Of a stretch of DNA of 43,518 nt, positions 1-7,177 are shown piece by piece. The position numbers and the translations under genes are program-made. Numbering within the stretch: the stretch's first letter is position 1; each line of letters begins with the position of its first letter. The notes under the pieces are model-generated. The model had not been told where the DNA came from and searched no databases. It saw only the letters and a list, made by a program, of their open reading frames with translations. The DNA lies in assembly GCA_024404195.1 (NCBI GenBank), contig JAKSQJ010000006.1, positions 1 through 43,518 of the forward strand, in the 5' to 3' direction. Source of the stretch: Clostridia bacterium (GTDB lineage Bacteria; Bacillota; Clostridia; Oscillospirales; Acutalibacteraceae).

Positions 1-666
1 GATATGCACGGCGACATAGAGCGTTTATACGATAAAGAGTTCAGAAAATTAAAAAAGGGCGATACCCTTATCGTTTGCGGTGACTTCGGTTATGTTTTTG
101 ACGGAGGCAAGCTTGAAAAGAAATTTATCAAGTTTTTCGCAACAAGAAAATTCGTTACCGCCTTTGTTGAGGGCACCCACGATAATTTGGATAAAATCGG
201 CCGCAGCCGTGTTACCGTTTGGAAGGGCGGAAAGGTCCACCGAATTGAGGGAAATCTTTTACACCTTATGAGAGGTCAGATATTTAATATAGAGGGCAAC
301 ACCTTCTTCACCTTCGGCGGAGGAGAAAGCATTGATAAGGATATGCGTGTTGCAAAGGGACTTTGGTGGCGAGAAGAAGAGCCGACACCGCTTCAAATGG
401 CGGACGGAGCAAGACGCCTTGACGAAGAAAACTGCAAGGTTGATTATATTATCACCCATGAGCCACCCTCACTTGTTAAGAGCGCAATGCTTCTTAAAAA
501 GGGAAATATTGACAGGGTAAACAAACTAAACGGATATTTTGAAGAGCTTTGCCGTTCGCTTGACTTTAAGCAATGGTTTTTCGGCTCCTTGCACGAGGAC
601 AAACAAATAACACCCCGACACACCTGCGTTTTCACAAAACTTATCCCGATAGATAAAAACAAATAA
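1..666 (+). CDS. Metallophosphoesterase, 5' end cut by the window
   Basis: Calcineurin-like metallophosphoesterase, probably a phosphohydrolase of unknown substrate. The frame is open to the first base. The first codons read D-M-H-G-D, the second half of the family's GD-x-HGD metal motif, so the real start lies just before the window and only a few residues are missing. Later motifs are GDFGYVF, GTHDN at the GNHE/D position, ITHEP, and GSLHED near the C-terminus at the usual GHxH position. Two metal-site positions therefore differ from the consensus: Asn to Thr, and the first His to Ser. It ends before a strong terminator facing the spoIIIA operon. Family call is firm, catalytic competence is uncertain. 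Confidence 0.85.
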   Translation, partial: DMHGDIERLYDKEFRKLKKGDTLIVCGDFGYVFDGGKLEKKFIKFFATRKFVTAFVEGTHDNLDKIGRSRVTVWKGGKVHRIEGNLLHLMRGQIFNIEGNTFFTFGGGESIDKDMRVAKGLWWREEEPTPLQMADGARRLDEENCKVDYIITHEPPSLVKSAMLLKKGNIDRVNKLNGYFEELCRSLDFKQWFFGSLHEDKQITPRHTCVFTKLIPIDKNK

Positions 667-682
667 AACTAAATAAAGGCAT

Positions 683-729
683 AAAAAATCACCCTTCGGA
701 GTTTAATTTCTCCAAAGGGTGATTTTTTT
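683..729. terminator. Bidirectional intrinsic terminator
   Basis: A long hairpin in which AAAAATCACCCTT pairs with AAGGGTGATTTTT around a short loop. It has A-runs on one side and T-runs on the other, so it can end transcription of both convergent units: the phosphoesterase (+) and the spoIIIA-Asp23 operon (-). Confidence 0.85.
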
Positions 730-733
730 CACA

Positions 734-1099
734 TTACTGTTCTTCTTCAGGTTGCGGTTTTTCGGTATCATCAAAAATATCGGCAACGGTTACATTGACC
801 TTTGTTACGGCGATACCCGTGCTTGTTTGAACCTCATTTTTAACCTTTTCCTGAATTGCGCTTACGGTTTCGCGAAGCTTTGCCGACTTATTGAGCACAA
901 CATAAATATCATAGCTTAATGTTCCGCCGTTTGTTTGAACCTTTATTGCCTTAAAAGCATTAAGGCTCTTTATGGCGCCCTTAATATCAACGGTTTTCTT
1001 TGCCAAATCGGCAACACCGGCAACTTCACGGGTGGCAATTTCTGCCATTTTTTCAAGAACATCATCGCTGACGGAAAGTTCGGTTTTATTTTCTAACAT
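734..1099 (-). CDS. Asp23/Gls24 family protein (YqhY-like)
   Basis: About 121 residues of the Asp23/Gls24 (DUF322) family. The N-terminus has the typical pattern of a hydrophilic segment, then VLEKMAEIATREVAGVADLA, then a beta strand with SYDIYVVLN and an acidic C-terminal tail. The ATG at 1099 is chosen because GGAGG sits directly upstream; a longer frame to 1138 lacks this. In B. subtilis the relative YqhY lies between spoIIIA/accBC and nusB and is linked to acetyl-CoA carboxylase control. Here it closes the spoIIIA operon, 57 bases after spoIIIAH, but nusB is at the far end of the window. Function in this organism is inferred only. Confidence 0.88.
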   Translation of the reverse strand: MLENKTELSVSDDVLEKMAEIATREVAGVADLAKKTVDIKGAIKSLNAFKAIKVQTNGGTLSYDIYVVLNKSAKLRETVSAIQEKVKNEVQTSTGIAVTKVNVTVADIFDDTEKPQPEEEQ

Positions 1100-1156
1100 A
1101 TTATAAGTCCTCCGAATCCTTTTTTTATATTGTAACACAATTTTTCAAAAAAACAA

Positions 1157-1687
1157 CTATTTTACCGCAACAATTTTAATGTTTGCAAGATTTATCCCCG
1201 TTTGAGTTGTTACAATATCCTGAATTTGCATAGTTTGAGCGGTTGTAAGCCCTTCGGATTTAACAACGATATTTGCATCGGTTGCGGTCAAAATCGCAAC
1301 CGATTTCTTAAACCCCTTTGAGCTTAACATCGTTTCAATATTATTGCATTTTTCCATATTCGTTGCAATCATTTTAACGGTATCAGTAACGGTTTTCTTT
1401 TCTTCGTCGGTCAGTTTATCGGTATCAAGAAGCTCTTTTACCTTATTTTCGGCATCGGAATATACCTTTTGTCTTGACTGCTTCGCTTCGCTGAAATAAT
1501 CGGACGGCTCGGTTGCCTTTGAGCTTGTTGCGACCGCTTTTGATTTATTACTGCTTACATAGGTTGCCTCGCCTAAATACTTTTGGGTTGAAGAAAACTT
1601 GACATTTAAGAAAATCGCCCCTGCAAGTGCCGCCACCATCAAAACCGCAATAAGCTGACCCTTTCCTAAAACCTTACCCTTACTCAT
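1157..1687 (-). CDS. spoIIIAH: Stage III sporulation protein AH
   Basis: Mother-cell membrane protein that in B. subtilis pairs with forespore SpoIIQ across the intermembrane space to form the feeding-tube channel. One N-terminal membrane helix (about residues 9-27) is followed by a long charged region and a C-terminal ring-building-motif domain ending in TGINLANIKIVAVK. The ATG at 1687 is preceded by AAAAAGG at good spacing; an upstream in-frame GTG at 1696 overlaps that site and is less likely. It is the last spoIIIA gene, after spoIIIAG. Sequence divergence from Bacillus is high, but position and domain plan are diagnostic. Confidence 0.92.
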   Translation of the reverse strand: MSKGKVLGKGQLIAVLMVAALAGAIFLNVKFSSTQKYLGEATYVSSNKSKAVATSSKATEPSDYFSEAKQSRQKVYSDAENKVKELLDTDKLTDEEKKTVTDTVKMIATNMEKCNNIETMLSSKGFKKSVAILTATDANIVVKSEGLTTAQTMQIQDIVTTQTGINLANIKIVAVK

Positions 1688-1720
1688 AATTATCACCTTT
1701 TTCTTAAAATATAAAATTAT

Positions 1721-2281
1721 TTATTTACCGCTTTCGGTTATGTATATTCTTTTGGCGGTTATATCAAGCGCCGCCATTACCGCCGATTTGATTTCTTCGG
1801 AAAACGCACTGTCGCCGCCACCCTTACATACTATCGCAACTCCCCTTATTTCAGGCATATTTTCGGTTACAATAAGCGCTTTTTCTTCCCCCGAGGAACC
1901 CTTTACCGTTATATGATTTGATTCTTTTCGGCTGCTTTGCTGGGTCGTTTTTTCGCTGTCGGTCATATTTGTATCGTCAAGAGTATCATCGGCATAGGAA
2001 TAGCGAACACCGTTTTTAAGGGTTACAATAACGGTTGCGTTTCTGTCCCCCGTTATGCCCTTTACTATTGAAAAAACCTTTTTTTCAATAGTTTCTTCAT
2101 ACTCCTTCTGATTAAATTCTCCGCCGCTTTTTGTTTCACCTTTACCGCCTATAAAAGAAGAACATCCGATTAAAAGTATTCCCGCAAGTCCGATTATCAG
2201 CAAAACCTTCGGATTTTTTAATTTTTCGGGTAAATTTTTCGCCCTATCCCTATCCAATAATTTCCACATCGTAAGCTTCAC
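1721..2281 (-). CDS. spoIIIAG: Stage III sporulation protein AG
   Basis: About 186 residues: a short basic N-terminus, one membrane helix at about residues 28-44, a linker, then a ring-building-motif domain with ATVIVTLKNGVRYSYADD and a C-terminal strand RGVAIVCKGG..., typical of SpoIIIAG. In B. subtilis it forms a large oligomeric ring in the mother-cell to forespore channel. The start overlaps the end of spoIIIAF by about 30 bases; GTG at 2281 and ATG at 2269 are both possible, so the N-terminus is uncertain by four residues. Confidence 0.92.
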   Translation of the reverse strand: MKLTMWKLLDRDRAKNLPEKLKNPKVLLIIGLAGILLIGCSSFIGGKGETKSGGEFNQKEYEETIEKKVFSIVKGITGDRNATVIVTLKNGVRYSYADDTLDDTNMTDSEKTTQQSSRKESNHITVKGSSGEEKALIVTENMPEIRGVAIVCKGGGDSAFSEEIKSAVMAALDITAKRIYITESGK

Positions 2282-2666
2282 TGTTACCTATTACCGACAG
2301 AATTTTTTCCTCTTGGTCGGAAGAATATATTTCTACCTTAGTAATAGTTATGCCTCCTTCTTTGGTTTTATCAGTAAAAATGATTATTTTTTCATAATTT
2401 ATTTTGTTATCTTTAAGCGCCTTCTCAAAAACCGCCTTAACGGTGGCTTCGGAATTATTGAAGGTATCAACCTTTTCTTTCGTATCAAAACCGAAATTTA
2501 TGCCGAAACTTACGGTAAAAAGTCCCAAAAAAGCGGTAATAACGGTCAAAACGATAATATACTTAACCGATTTTGAAAGTTTGCCCGACGGAATTATCAT
2601 ATATATTCCGCCTACTGCGGCGCAAACCGAACAAAAGGATATAATAAACGATGATAATGTTTTCAT
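2250..2666 (-). CDS. spoIIIAF: Stage III sporulation protein AF
   Basis: 138-residue protein with two N-terminal membrane helices (about residues 5-25 and 35-55) followed by a soluble domain ending in AYDVEIIG, the SpoIIIAF plan. Its ATG overlaps the spoIIIAE stop as ATGA, a sign of translational coupling. It acts in the mother-cell membrane as part of the SpoIIIA-SpoIIQ complex needed for late forespore SigG activity. Confidence 0.93.
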   Translation of the reverse strand: MKTLSSFIISFCSVCAAVGGIYMIIPSGKLSKSVKYIIVLTVITAFLGLFTVSFGINFGFDTKEKVDTFNNSEATVKAVFEKALKDNKINYEKIIIFTDKTKEGGITITKVEIYSSDQEEKILSVIGNSEAYDVEIIG

Positions 2667-3784
2667 ACTCCACCTGCCGAAAGTCCCACCGCAACGGAAA
2701 AAATAAATATTCCGCTTGAAAACAAAACGAATGAAAATACGACCGAAAGCAGAGAATTAAGCGCACAAAGAAGCTCGCAAACCGCATCGTTTCCAAAGGA
2801 TTTTGCAATAACTGACGGCACAAAAACCGCCGATTTAAGAAGCAAAATTTCTATAATTACAGGAAGACACATAAGAGCGATTATCAAAATTCCGTAAACA
2901 CCGACAGAGGATTTAATAAGCGACATTGAAGAATAAATCATATTTGTTGCATCACTTAGCGCTCCGCCCCCGATAGGCACAAAGCTTCCGACTATAAATT
3001 TCGTTGTTTTAATACTTAATGTATCGGCGGCGGAGTTTACCGAAGTTTGTAAGCCCATTATTCCGACAAAGACGGTAAAAATCAAGGAAAGCAAAAAGAC
3101 GGTCACCCGTTTTAACATCTTCCCTATCTCGCCGACAAAGGAAAAGGGCGTTATTGAAGAAACCATACTGACCGCTAAAAATCCGCCGAGCAGGGGTGTT
3201 AAAAACTCACTTGAAAAGAGCAAAATGCCCTGCGCCAAAAGGGTTAAGTTTGCCCCTGCGGATATGCTTGTAAGCGCCTTTCCCGAAGAAAAAAGCGCCG
3301 CCGAAAAGACGGGAACAAACAAAAGCATCATTTTGCTTATATTCTTTATCGTCTCAAAAACCGATGTGATAAGTCCCCAAATATCCGACGAAACAATTAA
3401 GGAAACTGCCAAAACCGCAACTAAAACGAGGGTTTTATTGACAGAGCTTTTTATATCAAGTGTTCCTGCGGCGCCAACAATAAAAATGACCGAAACAAGA
3501 GAAAAAAACACCTTTACCGCCGTAACGGATTTTGACTTAACGATACTTAAAATTTCGTCAAATATGCTCTTTGCGGTTACCTTGTTTACCCAGTCATAAT
3601 CCTTTATATCAATGCCGTTTTTTACTATATAATCATTCTTGTTTTGCTCTAAAAAGCGGTTAAATTCTTCCGTTTGAATTATAGAATACCCGTTTTGGTA
3701 TTCCTCCTTTGTATCGGCAAAGGCAGTTACCGAAAGCAAAAAACAAAAGAGCAAAACAAATAATAAAAATACGATTTTTTTCAT
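2663..3784 (-). CDS. spoIIIAE: Stage III sporulation protein AE
   Basis: About 373 residues: an N-terminal signal-like helix starting MKKIVFLLFVLLFC, a soluble segment, then about eight hydrophobic helices. SpoIIIAE is the polytopic membrane component of the SpoIIIA complex. The ATG at 3784 is set by the ATGA overlap with the spoIIIAD stop; an extended frame to 3856 runs inside spoIIIAD and is unlikely. Characteristic stretches include SAGANLTLLAQG and FVPIGGGALSDATN. Confidence 0.94.
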   Translation of the reverse strand: MKKIVFLLFVLLFCFLLSVTAFADTKEEYQNGYSIIQTEEFNRFLEQNKNDYIVKNGIDIKDYDWVNKVTAKSIFDEILSIVKSKSVTAVKVFFSLVSVIFIVGAAGTLDIKSSVNKTLVLVAVLAVSLIVSSDIWGLITSVFETIKNISKMMLLFVPVFSAALFSSGKALTSISAGANLTLLAQGILLFSSEFLTPLLGGFLAVSMVSSITPFSFVGEIGKMLKRVTVFLLSLIFTVFVGIMGLQTSVNSAADTLSIKTTKFIVGSFVPIGGGALSDATNMIYSSMSLIKSSVGVYGILIIALMCLPVIIEILLLKSAVFVPSVIAKSFGNDAVCELLCALNSLLSVVFSFVLFSSGIFIFSVAVGLSAGGV

Positions 3785-4176
3785 AAATCCATAAAACCTA
3801 TCGCGGTCTGCAAAATTGAGGTTATAAGCGGAATGCTGAGCACTAATATAGCGCATTTCCCCGCAAGTTCAACCTTTCCTGCAAGGGCAGTTTGTCCGAA
3901 ATCCCTGCAGGTATCGCCCGAAAACTCGGCAAGATAAGAAATAGCAACTGCCTTTAAAATGACCGAAAAACCATAACCGTTTCCGCTTGATTTTTTATAT
4001 ATGTCGGCAAGGGCTTTAAGGGTAGGAAAGATTTGCGCCGTTATTACCGTTATTAAACATAAGGATACCGCAAGTGAAAAAAGAAACGCATACTCGCTTT
4101 TATAGTTTTTAAGAATTAACACTATAGAAACCGAAACCAATGCAACAAGCGAAATTTTAAATACCTCTGCCGTCAT
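3781..4176 (-). CDS. spoIIIAD: Stage III sporulation protein AD
   Basis: 131-residue membrane protein with four predicted helices and the conserved EFSGDTCRDFGQTALAGKVELAGK segment of SpoIIIAD, shared by related SpoIIIAC. ATGA overlaps couple it to spoIIIAC upstream and spoIIIAE downstream. It is a small integral part of the sporulation channel complex. Confidence 0.94.
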   Translation of the reverse strand: MTAEVFKISLVALVSVSIVLILKNYKSEYAFLFSLAVSLCLITVITAQIFPTLKALADIYKKSSGNGYGFSVILKAVAISYLAEFSGDTCRDFGQTALAGKVELAGKCAILVLSIPLITSILQTAIGFMDL

Positions 4177-4367
4177 AGTCCGAAAAGTCCTTTTATTTCG
4201 CCAAAGAGCTCGGCTATTGATTTAACTATCATTAAAAGCACAACGACAAGACCCGCAAGGGTTGTAAGCATCGCTTGTTCCTCCCTGCCGAAGCGGACTA
4301 AAAGCAGGTTTAGGACCGTTACGATTATTCCGATTGCCGCTATCTTGAATATAAAATCAACATTCAT
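4173..4367 (-). CDS. spoIIIAC: Stage III sporulation protein AC
   Basis: 64 residues with two membrane helices, the usual size for SpoIIIAC. Start at MNVDFIFKIAAIG is chosen because AGGTGAAAAG precedes the ATG at 4367; the longer in-frame extension to 4433 would run into spoIIIAB and is not expected. Conserved GREEQAMLTTLAGLVVVL links the two helices. It overlaps spoIIIAD by ATGA. Confidence 0.93.
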   Translation of the reverse strand: MNVDFIFKIAAIGIIVTVLNLLLVRFGREEQAMLTTLAGLVVVLLMIVKSIAELFGEIKGLFGL

Positions 4368-4378
4368 TTTCTTTTCAC

Positions 4379-4834
4379 CTATATTATAAGTAATGCCGCC
4401 GCTATTCCGCCGCTTATCCCCAATGTTTGCCAAACCTTTTTGTCAGCAGTATATTTCTTTTCGTATTCGTCGCATATTTTCTTAAAAATTCCTTTATAAA
4501 CCTCTATTTTTTCGCATTCGCCTAAAGTATCTGCCGTTCCCAAAATCGCTATCATTTTATTAAGGATTTGGAGATTTTTTCTGTCAATATATTTTTCGGA
4601 AATTTGGAATTTCTTGTTTTTTAGCGAAATTTTTTCATTATTAAATGTCCGTTTAAGTATCGGGAAAAGCTCCCCCGAGCATAACCTTATTTCGCTTTGA
4701 AGCTTATCAAGATTTAAAACGATTTCCCTTAAAAAATCCCGTTTTACCTTGATTTCATAGGATTTATAAAACCCGAAGCCCCAGCAGGAAACAACCAAAA
4801 GCAGTCCGCCGATTATCTTAAAAATCATAATCAT
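4379..4834 (-). CDS. spoIIIAB: Stage III sporulation protein AB
   Basis: 151 residues: an N-terminal membrane helix with FGFYKSYEIKVK, a helical soluble domain with the conserved LQSEIRLCSGELFPILK segment, and a hydrophobic C-terminal tail (GISGGIAAALLII), as in SpoIIIAB. It overlaps spoIIIAA by 17 bases; a second ATG two codons in is possible. In B. subtilis it is the membrane partner of the SpoIIIAA ATPase. Confidence 0.93.
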   Translation of the reverse strand: MIMIFKIIGGLLLVVSCWGFGFYKSYEIKVKRDFLREIVLNLDKLQSEIRLCSGELFPILKRTFNNEKISLKNKKFQISEKYIDRKNLQILNKMIAILGTADTLGECEKIEVYKGIFKKICDEYEKKYTADKKVWQTLGISGGIAAALLII

Positions 4835-5732
4835 TTTTAAGCACTTCCAAATCTATTTTTTGAGGGTTTTCCCCTATATTTTCCGATAACAAAAAAATGT
4901 TTTTAATCCCGCCCGAAGCAATAAGCTCTTTAACGGTTTTTCGCCTTTTAATGTCTCCGATTTTGCCTATATGAGCGGTTGTAACTATTTGAGCTCCGGC
5001 ATTAAAACTGTCGCTTACCGATTTAAGTTCCTCATAGCTTCCTATCTCGTCAAAGGCGATAATCTGCGGAAACATTGTCCGAAGTGCCATTCTGATTCCA
5101 AGCGGCTTATCCGCAATAATATATGTATCGGTATTTTCGCCTAAATCGTAAGGTGAAACGCCGTAACACGAGGCGGAAATTTCGCCCCTTTGGTCAATAA
5201 GCGCCACCCTTTTTCCGCTTTTTGAGAGTGTTCGGACGGTGTCACGAAGAAGTGTTGTTTTGCCGCTTCCGGGCGGCCCTAAAATCAAAATACCGCCTGA
5301 TAAATAACCGTCGGTTATTTTGTTTGCGCAACCTATAAACTGCCTTGCAATTCGCAAGTTTATTCCCGAAACATCGTATATCATTCCTTTTTCGGAAAAT
5401 GTTCCGCAAATTCCCGCCCTGCAACCATTTTCCATACGGATAAAGCCCTCTTTTATTTCGTCCAAATGGGCCTCTCCCGACTGGTTCTTTAGAAGCATAA
5501 AGGTTTCGTCAGTTTCGCTTTTTGTGCAGATATATGCCCCGTTATTTTCGGTTGAAGTTTGTCCGTTTTTAAGCAAAAAAATTGTTCTTCCGCCGATAGT
5601 TACCGCCAACGGCAAATTACTGCGAAGCCGAATTTCCTGAATATCGCTTAGTATATTTTCGGGCAAAAATTCAATTACTCTTTTAATATTTAAGGGTAAA
5701 TATCTTAAAATGTTTTTTACAGCGTCATTCAT
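4818..5732 (-). CDS. spoIIIAA: Stage III sporulation protein AA, secretion-type ATPase
   Basis: 304-residue P-loop ATPase related to type II/IV secretion ATPases, proposed to power the SpoIIIA-SpoIIQ channel. Walker A is GPPGSGKTT at about 152-160 and Walker B is QIIAFDEIG at about 223-231. An N-terminal segment with QEIRLRSNLPLAVT is typical of the family. GGAAGG precedes the ATG at 5732. It is the first gene of the operon. A SigE-like promoter can be drawn upstream but is weakly supported. Confidence 0.95.
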   Translation of the reverse strand: MNDAVKNILRYLPLNIKRVIEFLPENILSDIQEIRLRSNLPLAVTIGGRTIFLLKNGQTSTENNGAYICTKSETDETFMLLKNQSGEAHLDEIKEGFIRMENGCRAGICGTFSEKGMIYDVSGINLRIARQFIGCANKITDGYLSGGILILGPPGSGKTTLLRDTVRTLSKSGKRVALIDQRGEISASCYGVSPYDLGENTDTYIIADKPLGIRMALRTMFPQIIAFDEIGSYEELKSVSDSFNAGAQIVTTAHIGKIGDIKRRKTVKELIASGGIKNIFLLSENIGENPQKIDLEVLKNDYDF

Positions 5733-5755
5733 TTTTTAAGCCCTTCCTTTGCTTA

Positions 5756-5784
5756 ATACTATGAACGGTTTGTCCCGAATAGAA
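5756..5784 (-). promoter_or_regulatory. Possible SigE-type promoter of spoIIIA
   Basis: On the minus strand TTCTATT is followed after 14 bases by CATAGTAT, about 24 bases before the spoIIIAA start. The spacing and the ATT and CATA cores resemble the SigE consensus, which drives spoIIIA in B. subtilis. The -10 matches only in part, so this is tentative. Confidence 0.35.
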
Positions 5785-5801
5785 CACGAAGTTTTAAGTA
5801 G

Positions 5802-6105
5802 GGGCGAACAGTGTTCGCCCGTTCGGATAGCAGACGGCAGACAACGGACAACGGATAAATCCCCTCCGACAAAATCGGAGATTTTGCCACCTCCCCTTTA
5901 TCAAAGGGGCGGCTTTAATATGAAACTTGACTTAAAAGGGGGTCTTTTCGGCAACTGCTCTAAGTCAAATTTCCTCTGCCTGCCTCCCTCGTGAACGAGG
6001 GAGGGGGACCACGCAAGTGGTGGAGGGTGCCTGCCCTACGGTTGCCGTTTGGTTTGTATAAAACGAAACGGGACGATGTGGTCGCCGTCCCCTACAGTTG
6101 CCGTT
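5802..6105. repeat. Mosaic of palindromic repeats in a gene-free stretch
   Basis: Five palindromes lie in about 300 bases: GGGCGAACAGTGTTCGCCC (5802-5820); CTCCGA/TCGGAG (5864-5880); CCCCTTT/AAAGGGG (5893-5909); CCTCCCTCGT/ACGAGGGAGG (5983-6004); and CCAC/GTGG (6009-6020). GGGAC/GTCCC (6070-6091) follows. CCCTACGGTTGCCGTT at 6034 recurs at 6090 with one change. No credible gene lies here. The pattern resembles the short non-autonomous palindromic elements that litter intergenic DNA in many Clostridia. The 5802 core recurs after argF. Confidence 0.75.
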
Positions 6106-6150
6106 GAATTTACCAAAAGAATAAATATCCTAATATTTATGCAAAAAATG

Positions 6151-6179
6151 TTGACATATCTATTATTATATGTTATACT
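6151..6179 (+). promoter_or_regulatory. Strong SigA promoter of the arg operon
   Basis: TTGACA at 6151-6156 and TATACT at 6174-6179 are separated by exactly 17 bases. The predicted transcript start near 6186 falls inside the operator-like repeats described next, about 55 bases before argC. Confidence 0.85.
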
Positions 6180-6180
6180 A

Positions 6181-6216
6181 TGCAATATTATGCATAATAT
6201 TCATATTTTATGCATA
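6181..6216 (+). promoter_or_regulatory. Probable ArgR operator (ARG boxes) before argC
   Basis: TGCAATATTATGCA (6181-6194) fits the Gram-positive ARG-box core TGMAT-WWWW-ATKCA with one mismatch. It is followed by ATTCAT-ATTTT-ATGCAT (6199-6215), a second interrupted inverted repeat. Both cover the predicted transcription start, where bound ArgR would block initiation when arginine is abundant. ArgR is encoded in this window at 36702-37148. Identity is inferred from sequence and context. Confidence 0.65.
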
Positions 6217-6242
6217 CTGAAACAGTAAAAAGAGGTTAAACT

Positions 6243-7175
6243 ATGAAAAGGGTTTTTATTGACGGAAGCGCCGGAACAACGGGTCTTAGAATTAAGGAAC
6301 GGTTATCGGCAAGAAACGATTTAGAGCTTTTGATTTTACCCGAAGAACTGCGAAAGGACGAAAATGCCCGAAAGGACTGCTTAAACAGTGCGGACATTTC
6401 CATTCTTTGTCTGCCCGACGAGGCGGCAAGACAGGCGGTTTCGCTCGTAATCAACAAAAACTCCGTTATCATTGACACCTCAACGGCTCACCGAACAAAT
6501 GAAGATTTTACCTACGGCTTTCCCGAAATTGCCGGTTTAAGAGAAAAAATAGGGGCATCAAAAAGGATAGCAAATCCGGGTTGCCACGCAAGCGGTTTTA
6601 TCTCCCTTGTTGCTCCGCTTACCGAAAACGGCATAATAAAACCCGACGCCCTGCTTCAAAGTTTTTCTCTAACGGGATATTCGGGCGGCGGTAAAAAGAT
6701 GATTGCCGAATATGAGCAAGAAAACAGAGATAAACTTTTTGAGGCGCCGAGAATGTATGGACTGAACCAAAACCACAAGCATCTTCCCGAAATGCAAAAG
6801 GTTTGCGGCCTTGAAAACGCCCCTGCTTTTTGTCCTATCGTTGCTCCATATTATTCGGGTATGGAAGTTACGGTCCCCCTCTTTAAGAGCGAAATAAAGG
6901 GCAACATTGACGATATTAAAGCCATCTATAAAGAGTATTATAAAAGCGGTTTGATTCATTTTAACGATACGGACGGTAATTTCCTTTCGGCCTGCGAATT
7001 TTCGGGATACGATGATATGGAAATAACGGTTTGCGGAAACGATGAGCGGATTTTGCTTGTATCAAGATTTGATAATTTAGGCAAAGGCGCATCGGGAAGT
7101 GCCATTCAAAATTTGAATGTTGTTTTGGGACTTAATGAAGATTACGGACTTAACCTTAAAAACGGAGGAAAATAA
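6243..7175 (+). CDS. argC: N-acetyl-gamma-glutamyl-phosphate reductase
   Basis: NADPH-dependent reduction of N-acetylglutamyl phosphate to the semialdehyde, the third step of arginine synthesis. At 310 residues it is the short (type 2) ArgC. The dinucleotide loop is GSAGTTG at residues 8-14 and the catalytic Cys114 lies in NPGCHASG. AGAGG precedes the ATG. It is the first gene of argC-argJ-argB-argD-argF, whose genes are packed with gaps of 2-14 bases, so a single transcript is likely. Confidence 0.96.
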   Translation: MKRVFIDGSAGTTGLRIKERLSARNDLELLILPEELRKDENARKDCLNSADISILCLPDEAARQAVSLVINKNSVIIDTSTAHRTNEDFTYGFPEIAGLREKIGASKRIANPGCHASGFISLVAPLTENGIIKPDALLQSFSLTGYSGGGKKMIAEYEQENRDKLFEAPRMYGLNQNHKHLPEMQKVCGLENAPAFCPIVAPYYSGMEVTVPLFKSEIKGNIDDIKAIYKEYYKSGLIHFNDTDGNFLSACEFSGYDDMEITVCGNDERILLVSRFDNLGKGASGSAIQNLNVVLGLNEDYGLNLKNGGK

Positions 7176-7177
7176 TT

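Noticed and set aside
3225..3599. 124-codon plus-strand open frame
   Set aside because: Antisense to spoIIIAE, whose frame is clearly real; the Thr/Lys-rich product is a shadow of hydrophobic codons.
5802..5820. LexA (SOS) box reading of CGAACAGTGTTCG, and of CGAACTGTGTTCG at 11479-11491
   Set aside because: The Gram-positive SOS box needs a 4-base centre between CGAAC and GTTCG. Both sites have 3, and one sits inside a terminator between convergent genes, so they are better read as a repeat family.
5749..5994. An 81-codon plus-strand open frame in the repeat region
   Set aside because: It runs across several palindromes, has no ribosome site and gives a low-complexity sequence without any family character.
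5802..6020. CRISPR-like array of palindromes
   Set aside because: The palindromes differ from one another and spacing is irregular; no repeated unit with unique spacers and no cas genes.
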